From positions 1 to 64,000 of the forward strand of contig NZ_FNEZ01000004.1 of NCBI RefSeq assembly GCF_900100375.1: a stretch of DNA of 64,000 nt. Direction: 5' to 3'. Source of the DNA: Flavobacterium noncentrifugens (GTDB lineage: Bacteria; Bacteroidota; Bacteroidia; Flavobacteriales; Flavobacteriaceae). A program made the translations under genes and the position numbers. The notes under the pieces were generated by a model, which was not told the origin of the DNA, ran no database searches, and saw only the letters and a list, made by a program, of their open reading frames with translations. Shown here piece by piece: positions 34,154-42,001 of the stretch; position 1 is the stretch's first letter, and each line of letters opens with the position of its first letter.

Positions 34154-35782
34154 ATGAAAACTTCAAGACAACCCTCATTCCCAACGCTGGAAAACGAATT
34201 TTTAGAAAATATTCTTCGCCAAACCGTCAGCCACTATGCCGTCGTACAAATGTTTTACAACAAACCCAAACCGGGTAGCCAAGCAGTGCTTGTGATCTAC
34301 CTGCAGCAAAAGCAGGATGCCGATCTCCTGCAGTCGCGGCCGTGGGTTGAGAAATTAAAAAACCAATACCAGATATTTGTCTATTGCGTGTATTCCACAC
34401 GGCTGCACCACAAGTTTTCACTTGGGCATCCGTTCATAGAAACGTATTGCAGGCCACCAGCGGCAATTTATCAGAATGAGGCTGCTGGCGAACCGTTGCT
34501 TATCAGGCGGAATTGGACGAAATACAAAGAAAAGTTTTACGCCTTTGAAGAACGATTCTACAACGGCCACGAAGTCCGGCTGGGGCAATTGCAAAAACTC
34601 ATTGCAGAAGATGCAGTAAACAGTGTGTTCACAGCCTACGAAAGGCTGATCGGCTATGACCTGGATTACCTCGAAGATTTGTATATCGGGCACACTGTGA
34701 CATTGAAAGGCCTGAACGAAAGGATCAACAACCTGATTCCATATATTCCCGAAATCCAGAGGTATTTTGTAAGAAAGAACAACCATTCGTATTACCTGAC
34801 GGAACTTTTTGCAAAAGCCAAAAAGGGCATTGATGAAGGTGAAGTTATATTTGATGATGATCTTTTTGAGGCTGTCGGCATTGTCGAAAAGGGTTTGTAC
34901 GACCTGATTGAAACGCGCCTGGCTGCTTTGAAGAAATGGATCAAAAAAGGATCAAATGAAAAACAGGAGTTATGTATTGCCACCTACAGCCAGAAAGACG
35001 AAATCCTCGAAATGGCTATAGCTACAGTCTTAAAGTCGGTAGAAGCGGAACAGATTTACTTGTTTCATCAAACGACCTACGGCGAACATAAAACCTACTA
35101 TTTACTGCTGATTGCCCGGGGTGTTGGCAATGAAAAATTGAAATTATTGACGCAATCGCTAAAAGGCAAAGCTGGCCTGGAGCATGATTTTGTACTTATT
35201 GCCCATGAGCGGTACTGGATCCAGAAAAACCTTTTCCAGTACCAGCAGTTCTTTTCCCAAATTATCCAAAGCAAAAACCTGATTTATTCTTCGGGTGATT
35301 GCCATCCGGAGTTTCATTGGCTCAAGCCACACGAACCGCACCATGGGGATTTGTTTTTGTACTGCAAAGCGACAGAGTATACCGCAATGCAATTTTTTGC
35401 GATGGCTGATCCTGACAGGCAAAATGACCAGGGCCTGGAGTATCTCTTTACTTTGTTTTTTCTGTCTTTTTGCAGGACCTATATTTCTGCGAAGACGTTT
35501 TACACGCCCAATTCACTATCGTGTCGGGTGTTGTGGCAGCTGTGTGTCTATGCGGATGCGAACCTGCAGCGGTATGATTATTTATTTGGGCAGTTTCCGG
35601 GCGACTTTTTTTATTTTCTGGATAAATACATGACGCTGCACCATCGATTGTCCCATCACAGTAAAGAGGAGGTGGAGCTGATGAAGATGATTGTGGAAAA
35701 ATTGGGGAAAGCGTTGAAAGATTTGGTTGTTGGAGGGAGATTGTTGGACGATCGTCAGATTGTTTCGCTGCGCTCGCAATGA
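34154..35782 (+). CDS. unknown 542-residue protein following copy C, possible nucleotidyltransferase/HEPN-like parts
   Basis: No confident family. Residues ~30-120 look alpha/beta (VLVIYLQQKQDADLL ... YQIFVYCVYSTRLHHKF). A second, similar unit is at ~275-400 (CIATYSQKDEILEMAIATVLKSVEAEQIYLF ... YYLLLIARG), reminiscent of degenerate minimal nucleotidyltransferase folds. The C-terminal ~130 residues (LFLYCKATEYTAMQFFAMADPDRQ ... FFLSFCRTYISAKTFY ... DANLQRYDYLF) are helical like HEPN domains. These are resemblances only. The last ~9 residues (QIVSLRSQ) are encoded by a dispersed repeat, so the original end was replaced. It starts 11 bp after copy C. Confidence 0.7.
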   Translation: MKTSRQPSFPTLENEFLENILRQTVSHYAVVQMFYNKPKPGSQAVLVIYLQQKQDADLLQSRPWVEKLKNQYQIFVYCVYSTRLHHKFSLGHPFIETYCRPPAAIYQNEAAGEPLLIRRNWTKYKEKFYAFEERFYNGHEVRLGQLQKLIAEDAVNSVFTAYERLIGYDLDYLEDLYIGHTVTLKGLNERINNLIPYIPEIQRYFVRKNNHSYYLTELFAKAKKGIDEGEVIFDDDLFEAVGIVEKGLYDLIETRLAALKKWIKKGSNEKQELCIATYSQKDEILEMAIATVLKSVEAEQIYLFHQTTYGEHKTYYLLLIARGVGNEKLKLLTQSLKGKAGLEHDFVLIAHERYWIQKNLFQYQQFFSQIIQSKNLIYSSGDCHPEFHWLKPHEPHHGDLFLYCKATEYTAMQFFAMADPDRQNDQGLEYLFTLFFLSFCRTYISAKTFYTPNSLSCRVLWQLCVYADANLQRYDYLFGQFPGDFFYFLDKYMTLHHRLSHHSKEEVELMKMIVEKLGKALKDLVVGGRLLDDRQIVSLRSQ

Positions 35783-35787
35783 CGCGG
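35756..35787. repeat. dispersed repeat forming the 3' end of a gene
   Basis: CAGATTGTTTCGCTGCGCTCGCAATGACGCG matches the right half of the full repeat at 10.5 kb almost exactly. The stop codon of the 542-residue gene (TGA, 35780-35782) lies inside it. Confidence 0.8.
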
Positions 35788-35946
35788 CTGTTTTGCAGAT
35801 GTACCAGGCTTATTAGTTGCATTTTTTCTTGTCTGCACATTTAAGAATTTAGCTGTTTCCATGTAGGAATGCCTCGTGCATTCTTCTCTGCAATACTTAC
35901 CGCAGTGCGAAAAGGGCAACCCATTTGCCAGAAGCTTTTTAATGCA

Positions 35947-35968
35947 AAAAGCGGCATTTGCCGCTTTT
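35947..35968. terminator. hairpin terminator downstream of the SDR gene
   Basis: AAAAGCGGCA / TGCCGCTTTT, 10-bp perfect stem with a 2-base loop, flanked by A and T runs, located 24 bp past the stop of the minus-strand SDR gene. Works in both directions. Confidence 0.8.
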
Positions 35969-35991
35969 CGTTGTTCATCGTAAATTGCTGA

Positions 35992-36735
35992 TTATTTCAG
36001 CGCGTAATTGATGTAACCACCGTCTGCCAGCAACTCCGTACCATTAATGAAACTGGCATCATCTGAAGCCAGGAACAATACTGCTTTTGCAATTTCATCA
36101 GGATCGCCCAAACGTTGCAGTGCCGTTGCGGCAGCCAGGTGCGGTTTAACTTCTTCCGGCACAGCCTTATCCAATCCAGGCGTGGAAACTGGCCCCGGAC
36201 TTACGATATTGACACGGATCTTTCTTACGGCTAATTCATTTGCAGCAATCTGTGCGATCTTATTCAAAGCGCCTTTGGTTGCAGAATATACACTGCCGCC
36301 AAGATTTGCAGCTGTGGCAACTGTCGATGAAGTAAAAACTACCGCAGCGCCATCGGCCAAATGCGGGAGCAATTTTTGCAGCGTAAAGAAATGGCCCTTG
36401 ACGTTGGTGTTGAACTGGGCGTCAAAATCGGCTTCTGTTACTTGTTCGATTGGTGCAAACACGGCAATTCCTGCATTCAGGAACAATACATCGAGTTTGT
36501 TTCCACTATCGGTGACTGCTTTTTCCAAAACAGGCAGTTCAGATAAATTTGAGGTATCCGAAACTACTGTTTTTAATTTTGGACTGTCGATTTCGGCGGC
36601 CGCTTTTTGCAGGTTCTCGGCATTCCTTCCTGTAATCCAAACGTTTGCGCCAGCATTGATGAATGCTTTTGCGGTTGCAAATCCTATTCCTGTAGTTCCG
36701 CCAGTGATCACTACGTTTTTGTCTTTAAAATTCAT
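35992..36735 (-). CDS. SDR family oxidoreductase
   Basis: 247 residues, classical short-chain dehydrogenase size. NAD(P)-binding TGGTTGIGFATAKAF at the N-terminus, then FLNAGIAVF (NAG motif), Ser in VVFTSSTVA, catalytic VYSATKGALNK (Y-x-x-x-K), and the end PDEIAKAVLFLASDDASFINGTELLADGGY. The Arg in WITGRNAEN after the second strand suggests NADPH. Substrate unknown. Divergent from an HxlR regulator across 107 bp, the same layout as the aldo/keto reductase pair at 9 kb. Confidence 0.95.
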   Translation of the reverse strand: MNFKDKNVVITGGTTGIGFATAKAFINAGANVWITGRNAENLQKAAAEIDSPKLKTVVSDTSNLSELPVLEKAVTDSGNKLDVLFLNAGIAVFAPIEQVTEADFDAQFNTNVKGHFFTLQKLLPHLADGAAVVFTSSTVATAANLGGSVYSATKGALNKIAQIAANELAVRKIRVNIVSPGPVSTPGLDKAVPEEVKPHLAAATALQRLGDPDEIAKAVLFLASDDASFINGTELLADGGYINYALK

Positions 36736-36799
36736 CTGATGTAAATTATGTGATTATTAAAGTGCGAAGTTAGGCTACATAAATTCAATTTAGTAACTT

Positions 36800-36842
36800 T
36801 GTAACTAAAAGTAACAGTAACATTTGAGTAACCAAGTAACTT
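36800..36842. promoter_or_regulatory. AGTAAC-rich direct repeats in the SDR/HxlR intergenic region
   Basis: Five close copies of (A/G)TAAC occur within 43 bp (TTAGTAAC, TTGTAAC, AAAGTAAC, ACAGTAAC, CAAGTAAC) between the divergent SDR and HxlR starts, right before the HxlR ATG. HxlR proteins bind such repeats in divergent promoters; that this one does is an inference. Confidence 0.5.
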
Positions 36843-37193
36843 ATGCCAGACAATGTATGTCAACCCGGACACAAAAGGGAAATCATGGCCGTTCACGACG
36901 CAATGGACGTGCTGAACGGCAAGTGGAAGATTTCGATTATCTCATCCATTTGCTATTACAACAAAAGAAGGTTTTCTGATATATTGACTGATGTCAGTGG
37001 CATCTCAAACAGGATGCTGAGCAAGGAATTGAAGGATCTTGAAATCAACCAATTGGTCAAACGAACGGTTTTGGACACACAGCCAATCACGGTGGAGTAC
37101 CAGCTCACCGATTATGGCAGGACATTACAGACGATCATTGACAACCTTTCGGATTGGGGGAAAACACACCGGGCGGTAATTACAGGAAAATAA
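36843..37193 (+). CDS. HxlR family transcriptional regulator
   Basis: 116 residues with CQPGHKREIMAVHDAMDVLNGKWKISIISSI, the winged-helix RRFSDILTDVSGISNRMLSKELKDLE and VEYQLTDYGRTLQTII. An N-terminal Cys pair (CQPG and an upstream VC) could be a redox or electrophile sensor. Divergent to the SDR gene, its likely target. The stretch between the genes has repeated AGTAAC-like steps (TAGTAACTTTGTAACTAAAAGTAACAGTAAC), a possible operator. Confidence 0.93.
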   Translation: MPDNVCQPGHKREIMAVHDAMDVLNGKWKISIISSICYYNKRRFSDILTDVSGISNRMLSKELKDLEINQLVKRTVLDTQPITVEYQLTDYGRTLQTIIDNLSDWGKTHRAVITGK

Positions 37194-37214
37194 GCGTCGT
37201 TGGCTTGCCCGATG

Positions 37215-37643
37215 TCACTCTTTGTAATGAAAATCTTTTCCGCCGTCCTGGATTTCAATTTTGACGATGCTGTCAAAAGGGACGCTGCCAGTAAGGCCCG
37301 GAATAAATCGCGATTTACTGCCTTTTAACGAATCATTTTCAAGGATGACGGTGTCAAAATAAAAAATCTTTCTTTTTCCGCTTTTTTGGGTGACGCGCAT
37401 TTCCAGTGCCGGAGAGTTTGGCATGAGAAGTCTGTTTCCATCCTTGTCGGTGATGCTTAAATGGCCGATCGCATTGGCCTTGTACCTGATATTTCCGTAT
37501 AAAAGTGGATTGTTTATTTCGACTTCCTGACGGATGTTACCAGATTCCAGAAGCTGACTTTTTAAGCTTTCAGGGCTAATGATATAGGTTTTACAAGATC
37601 CCATAGTGACGCCCACGAGTATCGTAAGTATTTTGATCTTCAT
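37215..37643 (-). CDS. small lipoprotein, unknown
   Basis: 142 residues with a type II signal peptide and lipobox (LVGVTMGSC, Cys ~17). The mature part is beta-rich (YGNIRYKANAIGHLSITDKDGNRLLM, RKIFYFDTVILENDSLKG, GSVPFDSIVKIEIQDGGKDFHYKE). No family recognised; it is probably anchored in the envelope. Convergent with the HxlR gene, with 21 bp between stops. Confidence 0.78.
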   Translation of the reverse strand: MKIKILTILVGVTMGSCKTYIISPESLKSQLLESGNIRQEVEINNPLLYGNIRYKANAIGHLSITDKDGNRLLMPNSPALEMRVTQKSGKRKIFYFDTVILENDSLKGSKSRFIPGLTGSVPFDSIVKIEIQDGGKDFHYKE

Positions 37644-37915
37644 ATCAATCGTCGTTTTTCGTATTATCTGATAACTGTTATCTGCAATTGAATTTAATGG
37701 CGCAACTCAAGGCGCACTAAATTTAGAAAAAATTAAGCATGGATTGATCCGGATTGCTAAATATCACACTTCATTTAAAGCGTTTTAACAACTGTAATTG
37801 TACAATCATTCCACAAATTGCTGTAATCCAATCATTGATTTCGTGTTTACATTTATACTACTTAAATGCGCTGTCCGAATTTTTATAAACGGCAAGCCAA
37901 ATAAAAACTTCAGTT

Positions 37916-38116
37916 ATGGAACACAGCATCCACATCACGAAAACGCCTCAGGGATGGGCGGCAAAGTGCAGCAGCAAATGCGCCGTACTGTTTGCTTCAG
38001 AAAATAAAAACGCTGCGGTTCTTGGTGCCATTGAGGCGGCAAAAAGGTTGTATGGAAAAGCCATTGTCTTCATACATGGAATTGACGGTAGGATACTTGA
38101 AGAACGCAACATCTGA
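37916..38116 (+). CDS. DUF2188-like small protein
   Basis: 66 residues. The pattern IHITKTPQGWAAKC at the start, a central helix AAVLGAIEAAKRLYGKAIV and the end VFIHGIDGRILEERNI match DUF2188, whose members end in a similar HGxDGRI. Function unknown; probably cytoplasmic. The next gene starts 16 bp later. Confidence 0.68.
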   Translation: MEHSIHITKTPQGWAAKCSSKCAVLFASENKNAAVLGAIEAAKRLYGKAIVFIHGIDGRILEERNI

Positions 38117-38132
38117 CCTAACATCCATTCTT

Positions 38133-38525
38133 ATGTTCCAGGTCATGCTGCTGTTCCATTTTACCCAATCGATCCATACCTGGCACGACCACATTCCGGA
38201 ACTGGAATCGGAGTTGTCATTGTACATCAGAAAGCACATCGAACATGCCGAACTGATTGACGTAAGCCTCATTGGAAGCGCATCAAATAAAAGCCGTCCA
38301 AAATATTCGAAAAACCGCCACGCCAATGTCTTCATCGGTTTTATTGCGCTGTCGAGCCATACCCTTTTTGATTCGTATCTGGAAGATAAAGATGCTGTGA
38401 AAGATTTTGTCATGGACGGCTTCTGCAGGGAAAGCATTTATTTTCAACGTTACTGGAATGACAGTGACAATCGGTATTACATTGTAAATCTGATTAAGTT
38501 TGACGGCAAAATTCCATCCAGATAG
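38133..38525 (+). CDS. unknown 130-residue protein downstream of the DUF2188-like gene
   Basis: The ATG at 38133 is used because the longer frame from 37992 overlaps the DUF2188-like gene by 125 bp in another frame. The protein has HTWHDHIPELESELSLYIRKHIEHAELIDVSLIGS and VKDFVMDGFCRESIYFQRYWNDSDNRYYIVNLIKFDGK. No family recognised. A rho-independent terminator follows 14 bp after the stop, supporting a two-gene operon ending here. Confidence 0.6.
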   Translation: MFQVMLLFHFTQSIHTWHDHIPELESELSLYIRKHIEHAELIDVSLIGSASNKSRPKYSKNRHANVFIGFIALSSHTLFDSYLEDKDAVKDFVMDGFCRESIYFQRYWNDSDNRYYIVNLIKFDGKIPSR

Positions 38526-38538
38526 CAAAAGTAACAGC

Positions 38539-38562
38539 AAAAAAAGCCACCCTTCAGGATGG
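38539..38562 (+). terminator. hairpin terminator after the DUF2188 pair
   Basis: AGCCACCC-TTCA-GGATGGCT, an 8-bp stem with one G-T pair, preceded by an A run. The T run after it is weak (CTCACT), so efficiency is uncertain. Confidence 0.5.
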
Positions 38563-38633
38563 CTCTCACTAACAAAAATCAAACACGAATTGTAAGATGA
38601 TTACAATTTAAAAGTTTTGGAAATTTGCGTTTT

Positions 38634-38834
38634 TTATTCATCGGCCTCCGGCTGGTCGGTCTGGTTGCCCGCAATGCTGTCGGTTTGCAATTTGGCTTCA
38701 TTAAGGTTTCCTTCGGGATAATCGCTGAGTTTTCCGCTAGTATTTTCGTCTTCAAATGCATGTTGGCCAACGCCATCGGTTTTGCGGCTTTCAGAAGATT
38801 TGTCAAGATCCGGTATGTGATTTGTACTTTTCAT
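38634..38834 (-). CDS. small acidic hydrophilic protein
   Basis: 66 residues, all polar and acidic (KSTNHIPDLDKSSESRKTDG, EDENTSGKLSDYPEGNLNEAKL, AGNQTDQPEADE), no hydrophobic segment. Small intrinsically disordered proteins of this kind are common in flavobacteria. The opposite-strand and alternative frames here are less protein-like. Function unknown. Confidence 0.6.
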   Translation of the reverse strand: MKSTNHIPDLDKSSESRKTDGVGQHAFEDENTSGKLSDYPEGNLNEAKLQTDSIAGNQTDQPEADE

Positions 38835-38968
38835 AACTTTTAATTTTAAGGTGGAGCAGGTTGGATGTTTTATCGCTGCTTCAGCATTTCCTATCGAAGT
38901 TAGCCAATCCCGCTGTTGTTATTTTACATCATCTTTCTGGATTCTTGTACTATTATAAAGCCAAAAAA

Positions 38969-38990
38969 AGACCCCGTTTCCGGAGTCTCC
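38969..38990. terminator. hairpin near the secreted Ser/Gly-rich gene
   Basis: AGACCCCG-TTTC-CGGAGTCT, 8-bp stem with one mismatch that pairs as G-U, flanked by an A run on the left. It lies 18 bp past the stop of the minus-strand gene at 39008, in which direction a run of T follows. Confidence 0.6.
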
Positions 38991-39007
38991 TTCAATAAAC
39001 ACTTGTT

Positions 39008-39373
39008 TTATTTTGCACTTCCGGAACCTGGTGATGTGGATGGGCTTCCGGCAGATCCGGAAGGCATGGTTCCACTGTTTCCGCTTCCTGTTCGGCCGTC
39101 TGTTGTTTGCGCGCCTGATGTTCCCGAATTTCCATTCATTCCGTTTGCATTTTTAGAATTTCCGCTGTTTTTTGCACTGTTCTTCTTTGCTTTGGATTTT
39201 TTGTTTTTCTGTCCGGTTTGTGCTGCAGAAGATGAATTGTTACCTGTTTGATCGGTCGACATCGTTGACGACTGTTTAGTCGTTGGCATACTTTGGGACG
39301 CACTTTTTGAATCTGTTTGCGCTGATGCGATACCCGCTGTCAGCAATACGCCTAATAAAAATAAATTTTTCAT
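39008..39373 (-). CDS. secreted low-complexity Ser/Gly/Asn/Lys-rich protein
   Basis: 121 residues: signal peptide MKNLFLLGVLLTAGIASAQ, then Ser/Thr/Gln-rich (SQSMPTTKQSSTMSTDQTG), a basic patch QKNKKSKAKKNSAKN and a Gly/Ser/Asn-rich tail (NGNSGTSGAQ ... GSAGSPSTSPGSGSAK). No folded domain is expected. Such proteins may be matrix-like or stress-related; nothing in context decides. Confidence 0.65.
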   Translation of the reverse strand: MKNLFLLGVLLTAGIASAQTDSKSASQSMPTTKQSSTMSTDQTGNNSSSAAQTGQKNKKSKAKKNSAKNSGNSKNANGMNGNSGTSGAQTTDGRTGSGNSGTMPSGSAGSPSTSPGSGSAK

Positions 39374-39534
39374 AATTCAGAATTTGTGAAGCACGTCATT
39401 GTGCTGCTGTTCATACAAATTTTAGAAAAGTATGGAGGAAGTATTTACATCTAATTGGCTTGTTAGTTGTACAATTACATTATAGTCTAAAATATGTATT
39501 CAAGTTCACAGCTGTACCAGTATTCGGGGATCGA

Positions 39535-40695
39535 CTAAAATCCACCGAAAAATCCGAGCATGGTTTCCAGCGCATTTTCAGAATGCATCTTTTCACCGTT
39601 TTCGAGTGATTCGCGTGCTGCTTCTGAAGCGCGCTCCCGCATACTGTTTTCATAAAATGAGATGGCATCATGAACAGTTTCATATTTGCCTGAAGTCAGG
39701 AAATCGCTTAATTCAAGTGCATCGCGCATCGCCATATTCGCACCTTCACCGGCAAATGGAGGCATGACGTGTGCGGCATCGCCGATCATCGTGAGGTTAG
39801 GCATTGCCTTCCAGGTTTGGTCTAATGGCATGCAATAAATAGGACGCGGGACAAATGGCACCGCGGCATTTTCGAACAATTCATACCAGCTGCTGCTCCA
39901 TTCGGGATAAGCCGATTTAAACCAGTTCAGCATTTGTGCTTGATCAGCATAATCGAGGCTGTTGGTGGTGGCCCAGTTTTCATCGGCTTTAAAACTTGCA
40001 TAGAATCCGAGGTCGCCGCCGCCTTTTTGGCCCATCAAAATGTTTTTGGCATTTCCAAACGCCATGATCTTGCCACCGTTAATCAGCGAATGCATTATGG
40101 GTGCGGATTCTTTTGACTGGTACACATTTCCTTCGAGCATCGTGATTCCCGAATAAAACGGCTTAATATCGGTGATGTATGGCCGGATTTTAGAATTGGC
40201 CCCATCCGAACCGATGACCACATCTGCGAAAGCGGAATTCCCGTTTTTAAAATGCAGCAGCCATCCGTCATTTTGTTTTTGCATCGAGACGAAATGGCTG
40301 TTCCAGATCACAGTATCAGGCTGTAAAGATCCGAGCAGTATTTTGCGCAGGTCACCACGGTCGATCTCAGGCCTAAAATATGGATTGTCAAAATCTTCCC
40401 CAATGTTGGTATCGTGGTCGCTGTATTTTATTTCGGCGCGTTCATTCACAATCAATGTTTTATCGGCACCCGGCATGAAATTGCTTTTGAATTCGTTGAA
40501 CAATCCTGTTTTGTGAATGGCTGCCAGGCCTGATGTTTCATGCAAATCGAGCGGAGAACCCTGGACGCGTGCCGATGCATTCAAATCCCTTTCATACACT
40601 TTTACGTTGATGCCCTGAAGCTGCAAAAGCCTTGCTAATGTGAGCCCGCCGGGGCCGCCGCCTACAATGGCGACTGATTTATTTTGTAGTAACAT
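39535..40695 (-). CDS. FAD-dependent monooxygenase related to TetX
   Basis: 386 residues, the length of TetX-type flavoprotein monooxygenases. FAD-binding VAIVGGGPGGLTLARLLQ, substrate/FAD loop QGSPLDLHETSGLAAI (matching the GTLDLHxxSG of TetX), DRGDLRKILL, DVVIGSDGANSKIR, and the second FAD motif MIGDAAHVMPPFAGEGANMAMRDALELSDFL, which is close to TetX. Cytoplasmic NADPH-dependent hydroxylation of an aromatic or polycyclic substrate is expected. Whether it acts on tetracyclines cannot be told. An AraC-type regulator gene lies 31 bp upstream on the same strand. Confidence 0.9.
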   Translation of the reverse strand: MLLQNKSVAIVGGGPGGLTLARLLQLQGINVKVYERDLNASARVQGSPLDLHETSGLAAIHKTGLFNEFKSNFMPGADKTLIVNERAEIKYSDHDTNIGEDFDNPYFRPEIDRGDLRKILLGSLQPDTVIWNSHFVSMQKQNDGWLLHFKNGNSAFADVVIGSDGANSKIRPYITDIKPFYSGITMLEGNVYQSKESAPIMHSLINGGKIMAFGNAKNILMGQKGGGDLGFYASFKADENWATTNSLDYADQAQMLNWFKSAYPEWSSSWYELFENAAVPFVPRPIYCMPLDQTWKAMPNLTMIGDAAHVMPPFAGEGANMAMRDALELSDFLTSGKYETVHDAISFYENSMRERASEAARESLENGEKMHSENALETMLGFFGGF

Positions 40696-40725
40696 GTCGG
40701 TATCATTTTAAAGTACGCGACAAAT

Positions 40726-41526
40726 TTATTGTTGTTTCAGGACTGATAATAGTATAAATCGGTCATCCTTATTTTTAAACAATTCGCCAGGAACGGCGCC
40801 TGAAAATTTTTTGATCTCTTTGATGAAATGATTTTGGTCGGAGAAGTTCAGTTCGGGGAAAAGCCTGCCTTTTGCAATGTGCTGCAGGGAAGCCCGGAAC
40901 CGCAAGATCTTACAAAAGGCATTTAATGAAAGCCCGAATTGCATATTGAAATACCGGTTGATCTGCCGGCTGCCCCATGCTACTTTTTCTGAAAGTTCGG
41001 CAACCGTCATTTCGCCGTTCGAAGCATAAATCAATTCGAAAAGCAGGCGTTTTCTTTCATCGGTTTCAGCAGGTAAAAGTGCGGTGATCTTTTGTGTTAT
41101 TTTTTTATGGAAAGCGTCAAAATCGGTCAGGTCATCGGCATCGATATCCCAGAAACCTTCGGGAAGCAACTTGCCGCTGTTGAAGATATCGGCAATGGAA
41201 GTCTGCAAAATATATTCGGTAGCCAATGGTTTGAAACTGACTTTAAAAGCGAGTGTATGCGGCGGGATTTCGCGTTGTTCCGGTATGGTTTCCAATCCGA
41301 TAAGGATGACTTTGAAAGGCTCAGATGCCGATTGCATGAAAAACAAATCAACCCTGCCGTCGGGCATCAGCACGATTTCTTTTGCCGTATCGGATGGATT
41401 GTGGAACATCCCAATGTTTTCTACAAATGGGGCGATCTCCGGATCGGGTGCGACGAATTTGTAGTGGAAGTTTGGGCTCATTTGGCTGGCTGGTTTAATT
41501 TCGAACGGATCATAAATCCGAAACAT
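40726..41526 (-). CDS. AraC family transcriptional regulator
   Basis: 266 residues. N-terminal ~160 residues match the DUF6597-type sensing part (APDPEIAPFVENIGMFHNPSD ... VLMPDGRVDLFFMQ). The C-terminal AraC HTH pair is at ~180-265 (MTVAELSEKVAWGSRQINRYFNMQFGLSLNAFCKILRFRASL ... FSDQNHFIKEIKKFSGAVPGEL). It precedes the TetX-like monooxygenase by 31 bp on the same strand, so both are probably one transcript and the regulator may respond to the enzyme's substrate. Confidence 0.9.
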   Translation of the reverse strand: MFRIYDPFEIKPASQMSPNFHYKFVAPDPEIAPFVENIGMFHNPSDTAKEIVLMPDGRVDLFFMQSASEPFKVILIGLETIPEQREIPPHTLAFKVSFKPLATEYILQTSIADIFNSGKLLPEGFWDIDADDLTDFDAFHKKITQKITALLPAETDERKRLLFELIYASNGEMTVAELSEKVAWGSRQINRYFNMQFGLSLNAFCKILRFRASLQHIAKGRLFPELNFSDQNHFIKEIKKFSGAVPGELFKNKDDRFILLSVLKQQ

Positions 41527-41724
41527 TTCAATGTAAAATTATATTATAATTGCGGTCATTTGGTTAAAGCATCGTCAAATTGCGCTGCAGTATTTGTAAT
41601 TGCATTCCGAAAAGAACAATTGAAACGTCTCTGAATCTTATAAAGCCGGAATGCAAAGTTGTAACAAGTTTACTACATACAATGATAATTTAGCAATATT
41701 AATACTATTAAAAAAATTAATCAT

Positions 41725-41925
41725 ATGGACTCAAATTACATCATCAACAGGCTTAAATCGACACTTTATAAATATCCAACGGTTCAATTGCTGAAAATGC
41801 GAATGGGAAATCTCGATGATTTCAGCAGGAGTGAAGTGGTACGGAATTTAAAAACAGAATTCTACAAACATTGCAATACCGACATCCAGGAACCACTTTC
41901 TGAATTGCTGCAACGTTCGAGGTAA
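41725..41925 (+). CDS. small unknown protein (66 aa)
   Basis: 66 residues (MDSNYIINRLKSTLYKYPTV, then MGNLDDFSRSEVVRNLKTEFYKH), helical and charged, no family recognised. A strong terminator follows 19 bp after its stop, which supports a real single-gene unit. Confidence 0.6.
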   Translation: MDSNYIINRLKSTLYKYPTVQLLKMRMGNLDDFSRSEVVRNLKTEFYKHCNTDIQEPLSELLQRSR

Positions 41926-41944
41926 AAGGCTTTGAAATATTTTA

Positions 41945-41982
41945 TATGCGTCCGGATTGTTTTATCGGGACGCATGTTTTTT
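41945..41982 (+). terminator. rho-independent terminator
   Basis: ATGCGTCC / GGACGCAT (8-bp perfect stem, 41945-41952 and 41968-41975) followed by GTTTTTTT. It ends the 66-residue gene on the + strand and stands 20 bp beyond the stop of the minus-strand SIMPL gene. Confidence 0.88.
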
Positions 41983-42001
41983 TAGATCTGTTTAGAGGTT
42001 T

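Noticed and set aside
37992..38132. Longer N-terminus for the 130-residue protein
   Set aside because: Would overlap the DUF2188-like gene by 125 bp in another frame; the start at 38133 gives normal operon spacing.
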